The notes: a model not told the origin generated them from the letters alone. Positions 34,863 through 44,904 are shown, numbered from the stretch's first letter. The stretch: 64,000 nt of DNA from PWND01 sp964614525 (GCA_964614525.1 CAZTPA010000006.1:1-64000); one strand, 5' to 3'. Translations and numbers: made by a program.

Positions 34863-36968
34863 ATGTCTCATGACATTTTTGAAACTCCAATTGAGTTTTT
34901 AAAAGGTGTAGGCCCTCAAAGAGCTGATCTTTTAAAGGATGAAGTTGATATATTTGTTTTTAAAGACCTTCTGTACTTTTTCCCTTTTCGATATATAGAT
35001 CGAAGCAAATTTTACAAAATCAGTGAAATTAGTGACGACTTGCCATATATTCAACTCCGAGGTTTTATATCTAACATTGAACTTCATGGGGCAAAGCGTA
35101 CGAACAGGATGACTGCCACCTTTTCTGATCCCTCAGGTCAAATTGAGTTAGTATGGTTTAAGGGCTTTAAGTGGTTAAAAAACAGCTTTAAACCTAATGT
35201 GGAATATATTGTTTTTGGTAAGCCAACAAAATTTGGCAACAAAATAAATATTGTACATCCTGAAATTGAAATAGTTGACGCTGAATCCCTTAGTCAGCTT
35301 TCTTCGATGCAAGCTGTTTACAGTTCTACAGAAAAATTAAAAAGCAAAGGACTTGACAGCAAAGGTATAAGCAAATTAATGAGAAACTTATTGCCAAGAG
35401 TTGAAGATTTAATTCCGGAGACTTTAAACAAAGAAATAATATCAACATTAAAACTTATTTCAAGAAAAGAAGCCATAAGAAATATCCACTTTCCTGAAAA
35501 TACCTTAAAGATGAAGCAGGCAATTTCAAGGCTTAAGTTTGAGGAATTGTTTTATCTTCAGATGAGTTTACTGAAATTAAAAACTGACAGGGATATAAAA
35601 TTAAAGGGGCACATATTTAATAAGCTAGGTGATTCTTTTCATAACTTCTATAATCTCAATTTACCATTCGAACTAACAAATGCACAGAAAAGAGTATTAA
35701 AAGAAATTCGTTCTGATACTTTATCCGGAAAACAAATGAACCGTTTATTGCAGGGAGATGTTGGCAGCGGCAAAACAATTGTTGCATTAATGACAATGCT
35801 CATGGCTAATGACAACGGTTTTCAGGCATGTTTAATGGCTCCTACAGAAATTCTTGCCCAACAACATCATACGAATATTCTTAAGCTGCTTAAAAATTTA
35901 GATATAAAGATTGCTCTTTTAACCGGCTCGACAAGAACTGCCGAAAGAAAAGAAATTTTTAGCAAGCTAGCGTCAAAAGAGATTAATATTTTAATAGGAA
36001 CTCATGCTCTTATTGAAGATAAAGTAGTTTTTTCGAATTTGGGAATGGTGGTTATTGATGAACAGCATCGCTTTGGAGTTGCTCAAAGAGCAAAATTATG
36101 GGCAAAAACTGCAAGTCCGCCACATGTTCTTGTTATGACAGCTACTCCGATACCAAGAACATTAGCAATGACTCTTTATGGTGATTTAGATGTTTCTGTA
36201 ATTGATGAACTACCGCCGGGAAGAAAGTCAATAAAAACAATTCATCAATACGATTCAAACAGGCTGAAGGTTTTTGGCTTCATGAAAGATCAAATTAAAA
36301 AGGGAAGGCAAATATATGTAGTATATCCACTAATAAAAGAGTCAGAAAAGCTGGATTTAAAACATCTTACAGATGGTTATGAAAGTATCTCAAGAGAATT
36401 CCCAATGCCGCAATATATTGTTAGCATATTGCACGGTCAAATGAAACCGGCAGATAAAGATTTTGAAATGCAGCGATTTGTTAAGGGAGAAACGCAAATA
36501 ATGGTTGCAACAACCGTTATTGAAGTAGGTATTGACGTTCCGAATGCGTCGGTAATGGTTATAGAAAGTGCCGAGCGCTTTGGTTTATCTCAATTGCATC
36601 AGCTTCGCGGAAGGGTTGGAAGAGGCTCTGACCAGTCATACTGCATATTGATGACAGCTGATAAGTTAAGCAATGATGCAAGAATAAGAATTAAGTCAAT
36701 GGTAGAAACAAATGATGGATTTGAAATTGCTGAGACAGATTTGAAGCTGAGAGGTCCCGGGGATATCCGTGGAACTCAGCAAAGTGGTATGATAGATCTA
36801 AAAATTGCTGATATTGCAAAAGACGAAAAAATATTGCATTTTGCAAGAGGATTGGCAAGGGCAGTTCTCGAAAAAGATCCGGAGTTAAGCAATCCTGAAA
36901 ATAAAATTATTAAAGAAACTTTAAAGAAGCTAAATAAACACAAAAGCATGTGGAGCCGAATAAGCTAA
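34863..36968 (+). CDS. recG: ATP-dependent DNA helicase RecG
   Basis: RecG reverses stalled forks and branch-migrates Holliday junctions. The 701 residues contain the wedge/OB domain (about 50-140), then the helicase core with GDVGSGKT, TEILAQQH, DEQHRFG, MTATPIPRT, TTVIEVGIDVPNA and QLRGRVGRG, and the TRG-like C-terminal region (DLKLRGPGDIRGTQQSG). It ends at a strong terminator. Confidence 0.97.
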   Translation: MSHDIFETPIEFLKGVGPQRADLLKDEVDIFVFKDLLYFFPFRYIDRSKFYKISEISDDLPYIQLRGFISNIELHGAKRTNRMTATFSDPSGQIELVWFKGFKWLKNSFKPNVEYIVFGKPTKFGNKINIVHPEIEIVDAESLSQLSSMQAVYSSTEKLKSKGLDSKGISKLMRNLLPRVEDLIPETLNKEIISTLKLISRKEAIRNIHFPENTLKMKQAISRLKFEELFYLQMSLLKLKTDRDIKLKGHIFNKLGDSFHNFYNLNLPFELTNAQKRVLKEIRSDTLSGKQMNRLLQGDVGSGKTIVALMTMLMANDNGFQACLMAPTEILAQQHHTNILKLLKNLDIKIALLTGSTRTAERKEIFSKLASKEINILIGTHALIEDKVVFSNLGMVVIDEQHRFGVAQRAKLWAKTASPPHVLVMTATPIPRTLAMTLYGDLDVSVIDELPPGRKSIKTIHQYDSNRLKVFGFMKDQIKKGRQIYVVYPLIKESEKLDLKHLTDGYESISREFPMPQYIVSILHGQMKPADKDFEMQRFVKGETQIMVATTVIEVGIDVPNASVMVIESAERFGLSQLHQLRGRVGRGSDQSYCILMTADKLSNDARIRIKSMVETNDGFEIAETDLKLRGPGDIRGTQQSGMIDLKIADIAKDEKILHFARGLARAVLEKDPELSNPENKIIKETLKKLNKHKSMWSRIS

Positions 36969-37008
36969 AAAAAGAGCCAAAATCTTAAAGGATTTTGGCT
37001 CTTTTTTT
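36967..37008. terminator. Bidirectional terminator
   Basis: An 18-base perfect inverted repeat (36967-36984 and 36991-37008) with core AGAGCCAAAATC, A-run and T-run. Its left edge overlaps the recG stop codon region. It separates recG from the convergent tonB gene. Confidence 0.92.
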
Positions 37009-37023
37009 AATTATATAAATTTC

Positions 37024-37698
37024 CTAATTCAACACGAATCTGATTGGCATTCTGTATTGTACTCTAACAGGCTGATTTCTTTGCCTTCCTGGTTTCCAGT
37101 TCGGCATATTTTTAACAACCCTTATTGCTTCCTGATCACATCCTCCACCAATTCCACGGAGAATTTCTACGTTTGTCACACTGCCGTCTTTTTCAACAAC
37201 AAAAGTAACAAACACAGAACCCTGAATTCCTGATTCTCTGGCAATTGTAGGATACCTGATATTATCCCTTAAATATTTCATCATTGCTTCCTGTCCTCCG
37301 GGAAATTCCGGATTTTCCTCTACAATTTCAAAAATATAATCTTCTTCAACTTCTTCTTCTTCAGCAATAAAAGGAGTAAATTCTTTAACTTCTGTTTCAG
37401 CAGTTGCCTCAACATCTACTATAAATTCCTCTTCTATTTCAACATCATCATCAACGATAACGAGTTCGGTTGAAGGTTCCGGCGGAGGTGGTGGAGGCGG
37501 CTCCTCCGGTCTTGTAATAGGTATATCTTCTTCTTCAATAAAATCCGCTTCTAAATTACCCAGATCATATTCAGTCCTTTCGTATGTTTTCCATTCAAAA
37601 GCAACCAGAACACCAACTAAGGTCAGGATAATACCAATCTGAAGAAATACGCTTTTCTTCCTTTCAAGATCAGCTTTGGGTGTCTTTTTGATTTCCAT
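37024..37698 (-). CDS. tonB: Energy transducer TonB
   Basis: The 224-residue protein couples the inner-membrane proton gradient to outer-membrane receptors. It has an N-terminal membrane anchor (about 17-36), a proline run (EEPPPPPPPEP near 65-75), a very acidic spacer (about 75-125), and the TonB C-terminal domain: PGGQEAMMKYLRDNIRYP, IQGSVFVTFVVEKDGSV and GCDQEAIRVVKNMPNWKPG. No exbB/exbD lies nearby. It follows gcvH and vanZ on the same strand, an order seen in other Bacteroidota. Confidence 0.93.
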   Translation of the reverse strand: MEIKKTPKADLERKKSVFLQIGIILTLVGVLVAFEWKTYERTEYDLGNLEADFIEEEDIPITRPEEPPPPPPPEPSTELVIVDDDVEIEEEFIVDVEATAETEVKEFTPFIAEEEEVEEDYIFEIVEENPEFPGGQEAMMKYLRDNIRYPTIARESGIQGSVFVTFVVEKDGSVTNVEILRGIGGGCDQEAIRVVKNMPNWKPGRQRNQPVRVQYRMPIRFVLN

Positions 37699-37791
37699 AT
37701 TTCTATATATTAAAATTAAAAGCTATTGTTTTATACTAATTCAAATAATTTCAAGAGCGCTAATATACGAAAAAATAAAATTACTAAAATC

Positions 37792-38199
37792 TTATTTTTT
37801 CAAAAACTTAAACACTTTTATGTAACCAACTGTTTCAAAGTATTTAAAAATAATAATACCTGTAAAAACTCCGATTAAATTCGCTACAAAATCATAAAAA
37901 TCGGCATTCCTGCTATCAAACAAAAAATGTTGCAATATTTCGGTTATTCCACTAAAAAGCAATCCAGAAATAAAAACAGTAGTGTAATAGTTGTTTTTAT
38001 GTTTAGAACTCTCTTTTTTATAATAGAAACCTACATGCAATAAAAACGCAAAAATTGCAAATATTATTATGTGTACAATTTTATCAAAATATGGAATATC
38101 AAATATTCCACTTGGAGGTATTGTACTTTCGGGAATACTAATAATAAAAAAAATTATTAAAGCCCAAAAGATTGCAGGAATAAAACTTTTTAACGGCAT
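37792..38199 (-). CDS. VanZ-like membrane protein
   Basis: This 135-residue protein has four membrane segments and the VanZ pattern: Pro/Ser region SIPESTIPP, then FDKIVHIIIFAIFAFLLH, and FSGITEILQHF with DFYDFVANLIGVFTG. VanZ proteins are associated with teicoplanin resistance in enterococci, but the wider family has no settled role. It lies 20 bases after gcvH and is probably co-transcribed with it. Confidence 0.88.
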   Translation of the reverse strand: MPLKSFIPAIFWALIIFFIISIPESTIPPSGIFDIPYFDKIVHIIIFAIFAFLLHVGFYYKKESSKHKNNYYTTVFISGLLFSGITEILQHFLFDSRNADFYDFVANLIGVFTGIIIFKYFETVGYIKVFKFLKK

Positions 38200-38219
38200 C
38201 CAAAAAAAATCAGAAATTT

Positions 38220-38597
38220 TTATCCTACTAATTCTTTATACTGATCAGCAGAAAGCAAGTCGCTTTTTTGACCGGGATCAGTTAATTTGATTTTTGCAAT
38301 CCAGCCTTTGCCATATGGATCTTTATTTACAATATCAGGAGTACTTTCTATTTCTTCATTAAACTCAAGTACCTCTCCTGATACAGGCATAAAAAGATCT
38401 GATACCGTTTTTACTGCTTCAATAGTGCCGAAAGCATCTTCTTGTTCAAGAGTTTCGCCAATACTATCTACCTCAATATAAACTATATCTCCAAGTTCAT
38501 TTTGAGCGAAATCAGTAATACCAATGTAGGCTTCGTCACCTTCAACTTTAAGCCATTCATGATCTTTTGTGTACAGTAATTCTTCAGGAAAATTCAT
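38220..38597 (-). CDS. gcvH: Glycine cleavage system H protein
   Basis: The lipoyl carrier protein of the glycine cleavage complex, 125 residues, shuttles the aminomethyl group between P, T and L proteins. The lipoylated residue should be Lys63 in FGTIEAVKTVSDLFMP. YIGITDFAQNELGDIVYIEV and NKDPYGKGWIAKIKL are also diagnostic. The genes gcvP and gcvT are not in the window; in Bacteroidota gcvH often stands apart with vanZ. Confidence 0.96.
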   Translation of the reverse strand: MNFPEELLYTKDHEWLKVEGDEAYIGITDFAQNELGDIVYIEVDSIGETLEQEDAFGTIEAVKTVSDLFMPVSGEVLEFNEEIESTPDIVNKDPYGKGWIAKIKLTDPGQKSDLLSADQYKELVG

Positions 38598-38692
38598 AAT
38601 TTTCTAAATATTAAAAGTGAATTATATTTTAAGATTGAGGTTCAAAAATACAATCTTTTTTGCAAGAAAAATCAGAAATATTGCATTTATTT

Positions 38693-39013
38693 TTATAATA
38701 ATCCCATATCAAGCTTTGCTGCATCAGAAATCAAATCTAAAGACCACTGAGGTTCAAATACGAGTTTGATTATAACATCATTAACTCCCTCAATATTTTT
38801 TACAACATTTTTAACATTATTAGGCATACTATCAGCAACAGGACAATTGGGATTAGTGAGAGTCATCACAATCTCTACAAAATTATTATTGTCGATATTT
38901 ATTTCATATATTAATCCCAAATCATAAATATTCACAGGTATCTCAGGATCATGTACTGTTTTTAAGGCTTTAATAATTTCCTTTTCTAATTCTTGTTTCT
39001 CATTATCATTCAT
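38693..39013 (-). CDS. SufT-like DUF59 (MIP18 family) Fe-S assembly protein
   Basis: The 106-residue protein matches the DUF59 fold: ALKTVHDPEIPVNIYDLGLIYEI, the motif TLTNPNCPVAD with Cys57, and VFEPQWSLDLISDAAKLDMG. Such proteins help deliver Fe-S clusters to target enzymes and commonly close suf operons. It lies 11 bases after sufE and is the last clear suf gene here. Confidence 0.9.
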   Translation of the reverse strand: MNDNEKQELEKEIIKALKTVHDPEIPVNIYDLGLIYEINIDNNNFVEIVMTLTNPNCPVADSMPNNVKNVVKNIEGVNDVIIKLVFEPQWSLDLISDAAKLDMGLL

Positions 39014-39024
39014 AGCAAATAATT

Positions 39025-39444
39025 TTATGACTTGGACTTAAAAGCAATTGCATAAAGCTTCATTTGCTTAATCATGCTAACTAAACCATTAGATCTGGTT
39101 GGTGAAAGATGCTCCTTGAGTCCTATTTTATCAATAAAGTCTAACTCAGCATTTATTATTTCGTCAGGACGTTGACCTGATAAAACCCTAATAAGTATAT
39201 GGACTATGCCTTTCGTTATTAAAGCATCGCTATCGGCCGTAAAATAAACTTTACCATCATCCATTTTGGCATGCAGCCATACTTGAGATTGGCAGCCACT
39301 GATTAAGAATTGTTTGTTTTTGTATTTTTCATCAATCGGCGGTACGCTCTTTCCCAGCTCTATTATATAATTATACTTATCGAGCCAATCATCAAACATC
39401 TCGAATTCTGAAATAATTTCTTGTTCTTTTTCTTTAATACTCAT
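39025..39444 (-). CDS. sufE: Sulfur acceptor protein SufE
   Basis: SufE takes sulfur from the SufS persulfide and hands it to SufB. In 139 residues the sulfur-accepting Cys51 is in FLISGCQSQVWL, with DWLDKYNYIIELG before it and the SPTRSNGLVSMI segment near the end, as in E. coli SufE. It lies between a membrane protein gene and the SufT-like gene in the suf operon. Confidence 0.95.
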   Translation of the reverse strand: MSIKEKEQEIISEFEMFDDWLDKYNYIIELGKSVPPIDEKYKNKQFLISGCQSQVWLHAKMDDGKVYFTADSDALITKGIVHILIRVLSGQRPDEIINAELDFIDKIGLKEHLSPTRSNGLVSMIKQMKLYAIAFKSKS

Positions 39445-39467
39445 AGCAGAATTTTTTTTGATTATAA

Positions 39468-39950
39468 TTATTCTGTTTTAAATAATTCTTTCTTTTCTTC
39501 TGCTTTTAATTGCAAGTCGGAAGCAGTTTTAAATGGGCTGGGCTTACTAATTAGAAAAAACACAAGACCCATTGCAGCAATATATATCAAATTTGTATCT
39601 GCTGTAATTACAAAAATCAAACAAACACTTATGATTGCTGATGCAGTGATTGCGAATCTAAAAAACAAAGCTTTATAATATAATATCATCTTGGCATTAA
39701 GTACCAAATCTTTATCTATTTTTTTTATGGCATTCTGAGGTATAATAAAAGCTATTGGCAAATGAATTAATAAGCTGGCAATAGCAATATATTTTAGAAT
39801 GTCTAAAGTATTTTTGTTTATGTCAATAAAGGGTCCGTAATAATTCTCTGATAATGAGCTAATTAACAATACCAAAATTGCAGAAAAAAAGAAAAAGCTA
39901 AACTTAACGTTTAATAAACGTTGAATTTGTGCCGGTGATTTGTTTTCCAT
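39468..39950 (-). CDS. Hypothetical membrane protein inside the suf operon
   Basis: This 160-residue protein has four hydrophobic segments (about 17-34, 50-71, 92-113 and 118-135) and a charged C-terminal tail (LKAEEKKELFKTE). I recognise no family. It lies between sufS (50 bases) and sufE (23 bases) on the same strand, so it is almost certainly co-transcribed with the Fe-S assembly genes. A link to Fe-S assembly is inferred from position alone. Confidence 0.7.
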   Translation of the reverse strand: MENKSPAQIQRLLNVKFSFFFFSAILVLLISSLSENYYGPFIDINKNTLDILKYIAIASLLIHLPIAFIIPQNAIKKIDKDLVLNAKMILYYKALFFRFAITASAIISVCLIFVITADTNLIYIAAMGLVFFLISKPSPFKTASDLQLKAEEKKELFKTE

Positions 39951-40000
39951 TATTTTTTTTTGATGTTTTTACTTTAAAAATATTTATATATGAATAAAAA

Positions 40001-41221
40001 TCAAGTAAACATTTCCCTGATTTTCTTAAGTGCACTAATTAAAACATCAATCTCTTCATTTTTATTATAGGCAGCAACTGACAATCTAACAGTACCATAA
40101 ATATTAAAAAAATCAATAACCGGCTGAGCACAATGATGACCGGTTCGCATTGCTATGCCGAACTTATCCAGGATTGTACCTGTGTCATAAGGATGAATAT
40201 CTTCAAAGATAAAAGAAATCAAGCTGGCTCTTTTTGACGCATTGCCAATAAATCTAATATTATCTAGTTTTTCTAATTCATTATAAGCATAATTAAGCAA
40301 ACTATTTTCATGGTCAGCGATATTATCAATGCCTATATCTTCAACAAATTTAAGAGCTTGTTCAAAACCCAAAACATCACCTACATTAGGTGTTCCTGCT
40401 TCAAATTTGAAAGGTAATTCATTATAAGTTGTTTTGTCAAAAGAAACATCTTTAATCATTTCACCCCCACCTTGATATGGAGGCAATTTATCAAGCCATT
40501 CTTCTTTTCCATATAATACACCAATGCCCATTGGACCATATATTTTATGAGATGACATACAGTAGAAATCACAATCCAAATCTTTTACATCAACCTTAAT
40601 GTGAGATACAGCCTGTGCTCCATCAATTAATACAGGGATGTTATTTTTATGAGCAGTACTAATAATCTTCTTAATGGGATTAATTGTGCCGAGAGAATTA
40701 CTAACATGAGCTAATGCAATAAGTTTTGTCTTGTCATTAATTAAATTATCAATTTCATCTAAGAGCAATTCTCCTTTTTCATTAATCGGAATAACCTTTA
40801 ATTCCGCGCCTTTGTCTTCACACGCCATTTGCCATGGAACTATATTTGAATGATGTTCCATTGCTGAAATCAAAACCTGATCGCCTTTATTTAGAAATTT
40901 TTTGGAAAAAGTACTTGCAACAAGATTGATTGACTCTGTAGTTCCACGAGTAAATATAATCTCATGAGAATGAGTTGCATTTAAAAATTTCTGAACAGTT
41001 TTTCTTGTTTCTTCATACGCTTCAGTGGCAAGCTGGCTTAAATAGTGGGCACCTCTATGAATATTTGAATTTTCTTCACTATAATAATTTGAAATTCTAT
41101 CAATTACGACCTTGGGCTTTTGAGTTGTAGCAGCATTGTCAAAATAAACCAAAGGATGATTATTCACCTGTCTTTGGAGAATTGGAAATTGACTTCTAAT
41201 TTCTTCAATATTATAGTTCAT
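40001..41221 (-). CDS. sufS: Cysteine desulfurase SufS
   Basis: A PLP enzyme that removes sulfur from L-cysteine as a persulfide. The 406 residues are of group II. The PLP Lys226 follows His225 in CMSSHKIYGPMGIG, and the persulfide Cys364 lies in RTGHHCAQP. LVYFDNAATTQKP at the start and the HIGAHYLSQ-like segment (RGAHYLSQ) are typical. It follows sufD after 12 bases. Confidence 0.96.
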   Translation of the reverse strand: MNYNIEEIRSQFPILQRQVNNHPLVYFDNAATTQKPKVVIDRISNYYSEENSNIHRGAHYLSQLATEAYEETRKTVQKFLNATHSHEIIFTRGTTESINLVASTFSKKFLNKGDQVLISAMEHHSNIVPWQMACEDKGAELKVIPINEKGELLLDEIDNLINDKTKLIALAHVSNSLGTINPIKKIISTAHKNNIPVLIDGAQAVSHIKVDVKDLDCDFYCMSSHKIYGPMGIGVLYGKEEWLDKLPPYQGGGEMIKDVSFDKTTYNELPFKFEAGTPNVGDVLGFEQALKFVEDIGIDNIADHENSLLNYAYNELEKLDNIRFIGNASKRASLISFIFEDIHPYDTGTILDKFGIAMRTGHHCAQPVIDFFNIYGTVRLSVAAYNKNEEIDVLISALKKIREMFT

Positions 41222-41233
41222 AATAAAAAGAAT

Positions 41234-42616
41234 TTATAATTTATCCATATCAATATTGAATATGGCAGACTCCTTGTTATTACAATGCAACAAGCACTGA
41301 TCACAAATCGACAACTCACCACGAAGTCGTTTTTGCACCATCATATCCAAGCTCTCGCGCAATGCAGGAATTGAAATTTTATTAACCACTTCAGAAGCAA
41401 AGGCATACATTAATAATTGCATTGCGGTTTTTTCACAAAGTCCTCTTGAGTGGAGATAAAACAGCGCATCCTGGTCAAGCTGTCCAACGGTAGCACCATG
41501 ACTACATTTAACGTCATCAGCATAAATTTCAAGATGAGGCTGAGTATAAACTATTGCATCATCGGTAAGTAGAATATTTCTGTTATTTTGATGTGCTTCT
41601 GTTTTTTGCGAATCTTTTCTAACCAAAACTTTTCCGGTAAAAACAGCTTTTGCGTTGTCGTCTAAAATACCTTTATAAAGCTGATTTGAAAAATTTTCTT
41701 CATTAACATGATCAACAAAAACCTGATTATCTACTTGCTGGTTATTATCCATCAAATACAAACCATACAAATTAGTTTCGCAATGCTTCCCTTCAATACT
41801 AACATCAACATTATTTTTTGTAAAGCCTCCATTTAGTGTAATTGCATTGGCTATTAGCTTACTTCCTGTACCTTGCTTAAAGAATAAGTTTGTTATCAAA
41901 TTTGAGTTCTCTCCCATATTTTGAACTTTGTAATGCTCAAGTTCAGAATTTTCACCAAGGAATATTTCAGAAACAGTATTTGTAAAACTCAAACCATGAA
42001 CAAGACTATCATCACAATGGAGTAATGTTAATTTAGAGTTTTTGCCCAGAACTATCAGGTGTCTTGGTTGTAAAAACAAATTATCCCTTGAGTTTACAAC
42101 GTTAATTATTTGTATGGGTTTTTCAATCTCAACATTATCCGGTACATAAATAAACAAACCATCTTGCAAAAAAGCTGTATTAAGAGAAACAAGTCCGGGT
42201 TTTTCAAGTTTAGCCGTTTTACCAAGATATTTCTCTATAATTTCCGGATATACTTCCATTGCTTTAGACAAACCACCAATAATGGTTCCGTTTTGAAGCT
42301 CAGTAATTGCAGCATTGTTGTAAACATACCAGCCATTCAGCATTGTTACACTAAAGGTATCAAGATCAAAAACATCACAGCAAAATATTTTGTCAACATC
42401 TAAACTACGACTCTGATTTGAAAAGTCAAACTTGTAATCAAAAGATAATATTCTTTCAATATTTGAATGTTTCCAATTTTCATCTTTTGCAGTAGGAAGT
42501 CCCTGATGAACAAGAACACCTATTGCCTTTTCTCTGAGTTGCTTTACTGCTTCAGGAGAATTCGCATTAATCAATGATTCATTCTGTTTGTATAGCTCAA
42601 GAATTTGATCTTTCAT
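41234..42616 (-). CDS. sufD: Fe-S cluster assembly scaffold subunit SufD
   Basis: SufD pairs with SufB to form the scaffold that SufC drives. The 460 residues have the long beta-helix typical of the family, ending with VKCSHGATVGQLDQDALFYLHSRG, which contains the conserved His needed for cluster formation. It lies between sufC and sufS. The N-terminal helical part (LREKAIGVLVHQGLPTAKDENWKH) matches Bacteroidota SufD. Confidence 0.95.
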   Translation of the reverse strand: MKDQILELYKQNESLINANSPEAVKQLREKAIGVLVHQGLPTAKDENWKHSNIERILSFDYKFDFSNQSRSLDVDKIFCCDVFDLDTFSVTMLNGWYVYNNAAITELQNGTIIGGLSKAMEVYPEIIEKYLGKTAKLEKPGLVSLNTAFLQDGLFIYVPDNVEIEKPIQIINVVNSRDNLFLQPRHLIVLGKNSKLTLLHCDDSLVHGLSFTNTVSEIFLGENSELEHYKVQNMGENSNLITNLFFKQGTGSKLIANAITLNGGFTKNNVDVSIEGKHCETNLYGLYLMDNNQQVDNQVFVDHVNEENFSNQLYKGILDDNAKAVFTGKVLVRKDSQKTEAHQNNRNILLTDDAIVYTQPHLEIYADDVKCSHGATVGQLDQDALFYLHSRGLCEKTAMQLLMYAFASEVVNKISIPALRESLDMMVQKRLRGELSICDQCLLHCNNKESAIFNIDMDKL

Positions 42617-42647
42617 TAACCGGCTATATTTAAATTATTAAAAAATA

Positions 42648-43409
42648 TTATTTACTATTACTAATTACTTCTTTTTTTATCCATTCATAGCCTTTTTTCT
42701 CAAGCTCCAATGCAAGTTCTTTCGTGCCACTTTTAACAATTCGTCCATCATAAAGAACATGAACAAAGTCAGGAATAATAAAATCCAGTAATCTTTGGTA
42801 GTGAGTAATTACAATTGCTGCATTATCAGGTCTTTTTAAAGCATTAACACCATTAGCAACAATTCTCAAAGCATCTATATCCAATCCAGAGTCCGTTTCG
42901 TCTAGTATTGCAAGTTTTGGTTCCAGCATTGCCATTTGGAATATTTCATTCTTTTTCTTCTCACCACCTGAAAATCCTTCATTTACAGAACGGTTTGTAA
43001 GATTAGACTGAATTTCAACAACTTTCTTTTTTTCTTCCATAAGCTTAAGGAACTCTGCACCTGTTAATGGCTCCAAGCCAAAATACTTTCTTTTTTCATT
43101 AATGGCAGTACGCATAAAATTTACCATACTAACTCCGGGTATTTCCACAGGATATTGAAAACCCAAAAATACACCTTCTTTAGATCTTATATCCGGCGGC
43201 ATTTCCAAAAGATTTTTATTCATATAAGAAATATCACCCGAATCCACAGTAAAAACTTCCCTTCCGGCAATAACAGAAGCCAAGGTACTTTTTCCCGATC
43301 CATTTGGACCCATAATAGCATGAACTTCCCCGGCTTTTACCTCAAGGTTAAAATCCTTTAAGATTATTTTACCATCAATTGAAACTTGTAAGTCTTTTAT
43401 TTTAAGCAT
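42648..43409 (-). CDS. sufC: Fe-S assembly ATPase SufC
   Basis: A 253-residue soluble ABC ATPase that reshapes the SufBD scaffold. It has the Walker A GPNGSGKST (about 35-43), Q-loop region GVFLGFQYP, signature GFSGGEKKKNEI and Walker B LAILDETDSGLD, with the SufC-specific Asp in place of the usual Pro after DE. It is placed between sufB and sufD. Confidence 0.96.
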   Translation of the reverse strand: MLKIKDLQVSIDGKIILKDFNLEVKAGEVHAIMGPNGSGKSTLASVIAGREVFTVDSGDISYMNKNLLEMPPDIRSKEGVFLGFQYPVEIPGVSMVNFMRTAINEKRKYFGLEPLTGAEFLKLMEEKKKVVEIQSNLTNRSVNEGFSGGEKKKNEIFQMAMLEPKLAILDETDSGLDIDALRIVANGVNALKRPDNAAIVITHYQRLLDFIIPDFVHVLYDGRIVKSGTKELALELEKKGYEWIKKEVISNSK

Positions 43410-43449
43410 ATTATGATTACTTTATATTATTATAATAAACAATAAATAA

Positions 43450-44904
43450 CTAGCCAACACTACCTTCAAGGCTAATATTCAGAAGTTTTTGTGCCTCTAC
43501 AGCAAACTCCATTGGTAGTTTTTTAAGGACATCTTTGGCGTAGCCATTAACTATCAGTCCTATTGCACTTTCCATATCAATACCTCTTTGCAGGCAATAA
43601 AACAACTGATCTTCGGAAATTTTACTGGTAGTTGCTTCATGTTCAACAATTGAAGATTTATTTCCAACTTCTATATATGGAAAAGTATGTGCCCCACATT
43701 TATCACCAAGTAATAATGAATCACACTGGGAAAAGTTTCTAGCATTCTCCGCATTTTTGGAGGTTTTAACAAGACCTCTATAGCTGTTATTACTATGTCC
43801 TGCAGAAATCCCTTTACTGATAATAGTACTTTTCGTATTTTTTCCCAGGTGAATCATCTTAGTACCGGTATCAGCCTGCTGCATATTGTTTGTAACGGCA
43901 ACAGAATAAAATTCCCCTGATGAATTATCTCCTTTAAGAATTAGACTAGGATACTTCCAGGTAACTGCAGATCCGGTTTCTACCTGAGTCCAGGAAATTT
44001 TCGAATTATCTCCTTTGCAAATTCCTCTTTTAGTAACAAAATTATAGACACCGCCTTTGCCCTTCTTATCACCGGGCCACCAATTCTGGACAGTAGAGTA
44101 TTTTACTTCTGCATCTTCATGTGCTATTATTTCAACAATAGCCGCATGAAGCTGATTCTCGTCACGAATAGGTGCTGTACATCCTTCCATATAGCTAACA
44201 TAACTGCCTTTTTCTGCAATTATGAGAGTACGTTCAAATTGACCTGTATTTGCGGCATTGATTCTAAAATATGTAGATAGTTCAAGAGGGCACCGCACTC
44301 CTTCCGGAATAAAGCAAAATGAACCATCACTAAATACCGCTGAGTTTAATGCTGAAAAAAAGTTATCAGTATAAGAAACAACAGATCCCATATATTTCTT
44401 TACCAAATCCGGATGATTTTGCAGAGCTTCACTAAAGCTACAAAATATAATACCTTTTTCAGCTAAAGTAGATTGAAAAGTAGTTTTTACAGAAACAGAA
44501 TCAATAACGGCATCAACAGCCACTCCGGCTAGAATTTTTTGTTCATCTAGAGGGATTCCAAGTTTATTAAATGTTTCAACTAATTCCGGATCAACCTCAT
44601 CCAAACTTTCATATTTTGGCTTCTTTTTTGGAGCTGCATAATAAATAATATCCTGATAATCTATTTTATGATAATCGACATGAGCCCATGTTGGTTCTTC
44701 CAATGTTTGCCAATGTTTAAAGGCTTTCAGTCTAAAATCCAACATAAATTTGGGTTCATTCTTTTTTGCAGAAATAAACCTGACAGTATCTTCAGTAAGG
44801 CCCTTTGGAGCCTGATCAAGTTCCATATCAGTATAAAAACCATACTTATATTCCTCATTGGCAAACTTATTAAGTGCCTTATTATTCTCTTCAGTATCTG
44901 ACAT
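43450..44904 (-). CDS. sufB: Fe-S cluster assembly scaffold SufB
   Basis: First gene of the suf operon. The ATG at 44904 (484 residues) is preferred to an in-frame TTG nine bases upstream. SufB carries the nascent cluster; the family core VSYMEGCTAPIRDENQLHAAIVE and the closing VEHEATTSKISEDQLFYCLQRG are present, with the conserved Cys in GDKCGAHTFPY. A good promoter lies about 90 bases upstream. No IscR- or SufR-type regulator gene is adjacent. Confidence 0.96.
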   Translation of the reverse strand: MSDTEENNKALNKFANEEYKYGFYTDMELDQAPKGLTEDTVRFISAKKNEPKFMLDFRLKAFKHWQTLEEPTWAHVDYHKIDYQDIIYYAAPKKKPKYESLDEVDPELVETFNKLGIPLDEQKILAGVAVDAVIDSVSVKTTFQSTLAEKGIIFCSFSEALQNHPDLVKKYMGSVVSYTDNFFSALNSAVFSDGSFCFIPEGVRCPLELSTYFRINAANTGQFERTLIIAEKGSYVSYMEGCTAPIRDENQLHAAIVEIIAHEDAEVKYSTVQNWWPGDKKGKGGVYNFVTKRGICKGDNSKISWTQVETGSAVTWKYPSLILKGDNSSGEFYSVAVTNNMQQADTGTKMIHLGKNTKSTIISKGISAGHSNNSYRGLVKTSKNAENARNFSQCDSLLLGDKCGAHTFPYIEVGNKSSIVEHEATTSKISEDQLFYCLQRGIDMESAIGLIVNGYAKDVLKKLPMEFAVEAQKLLNISLEGSVG

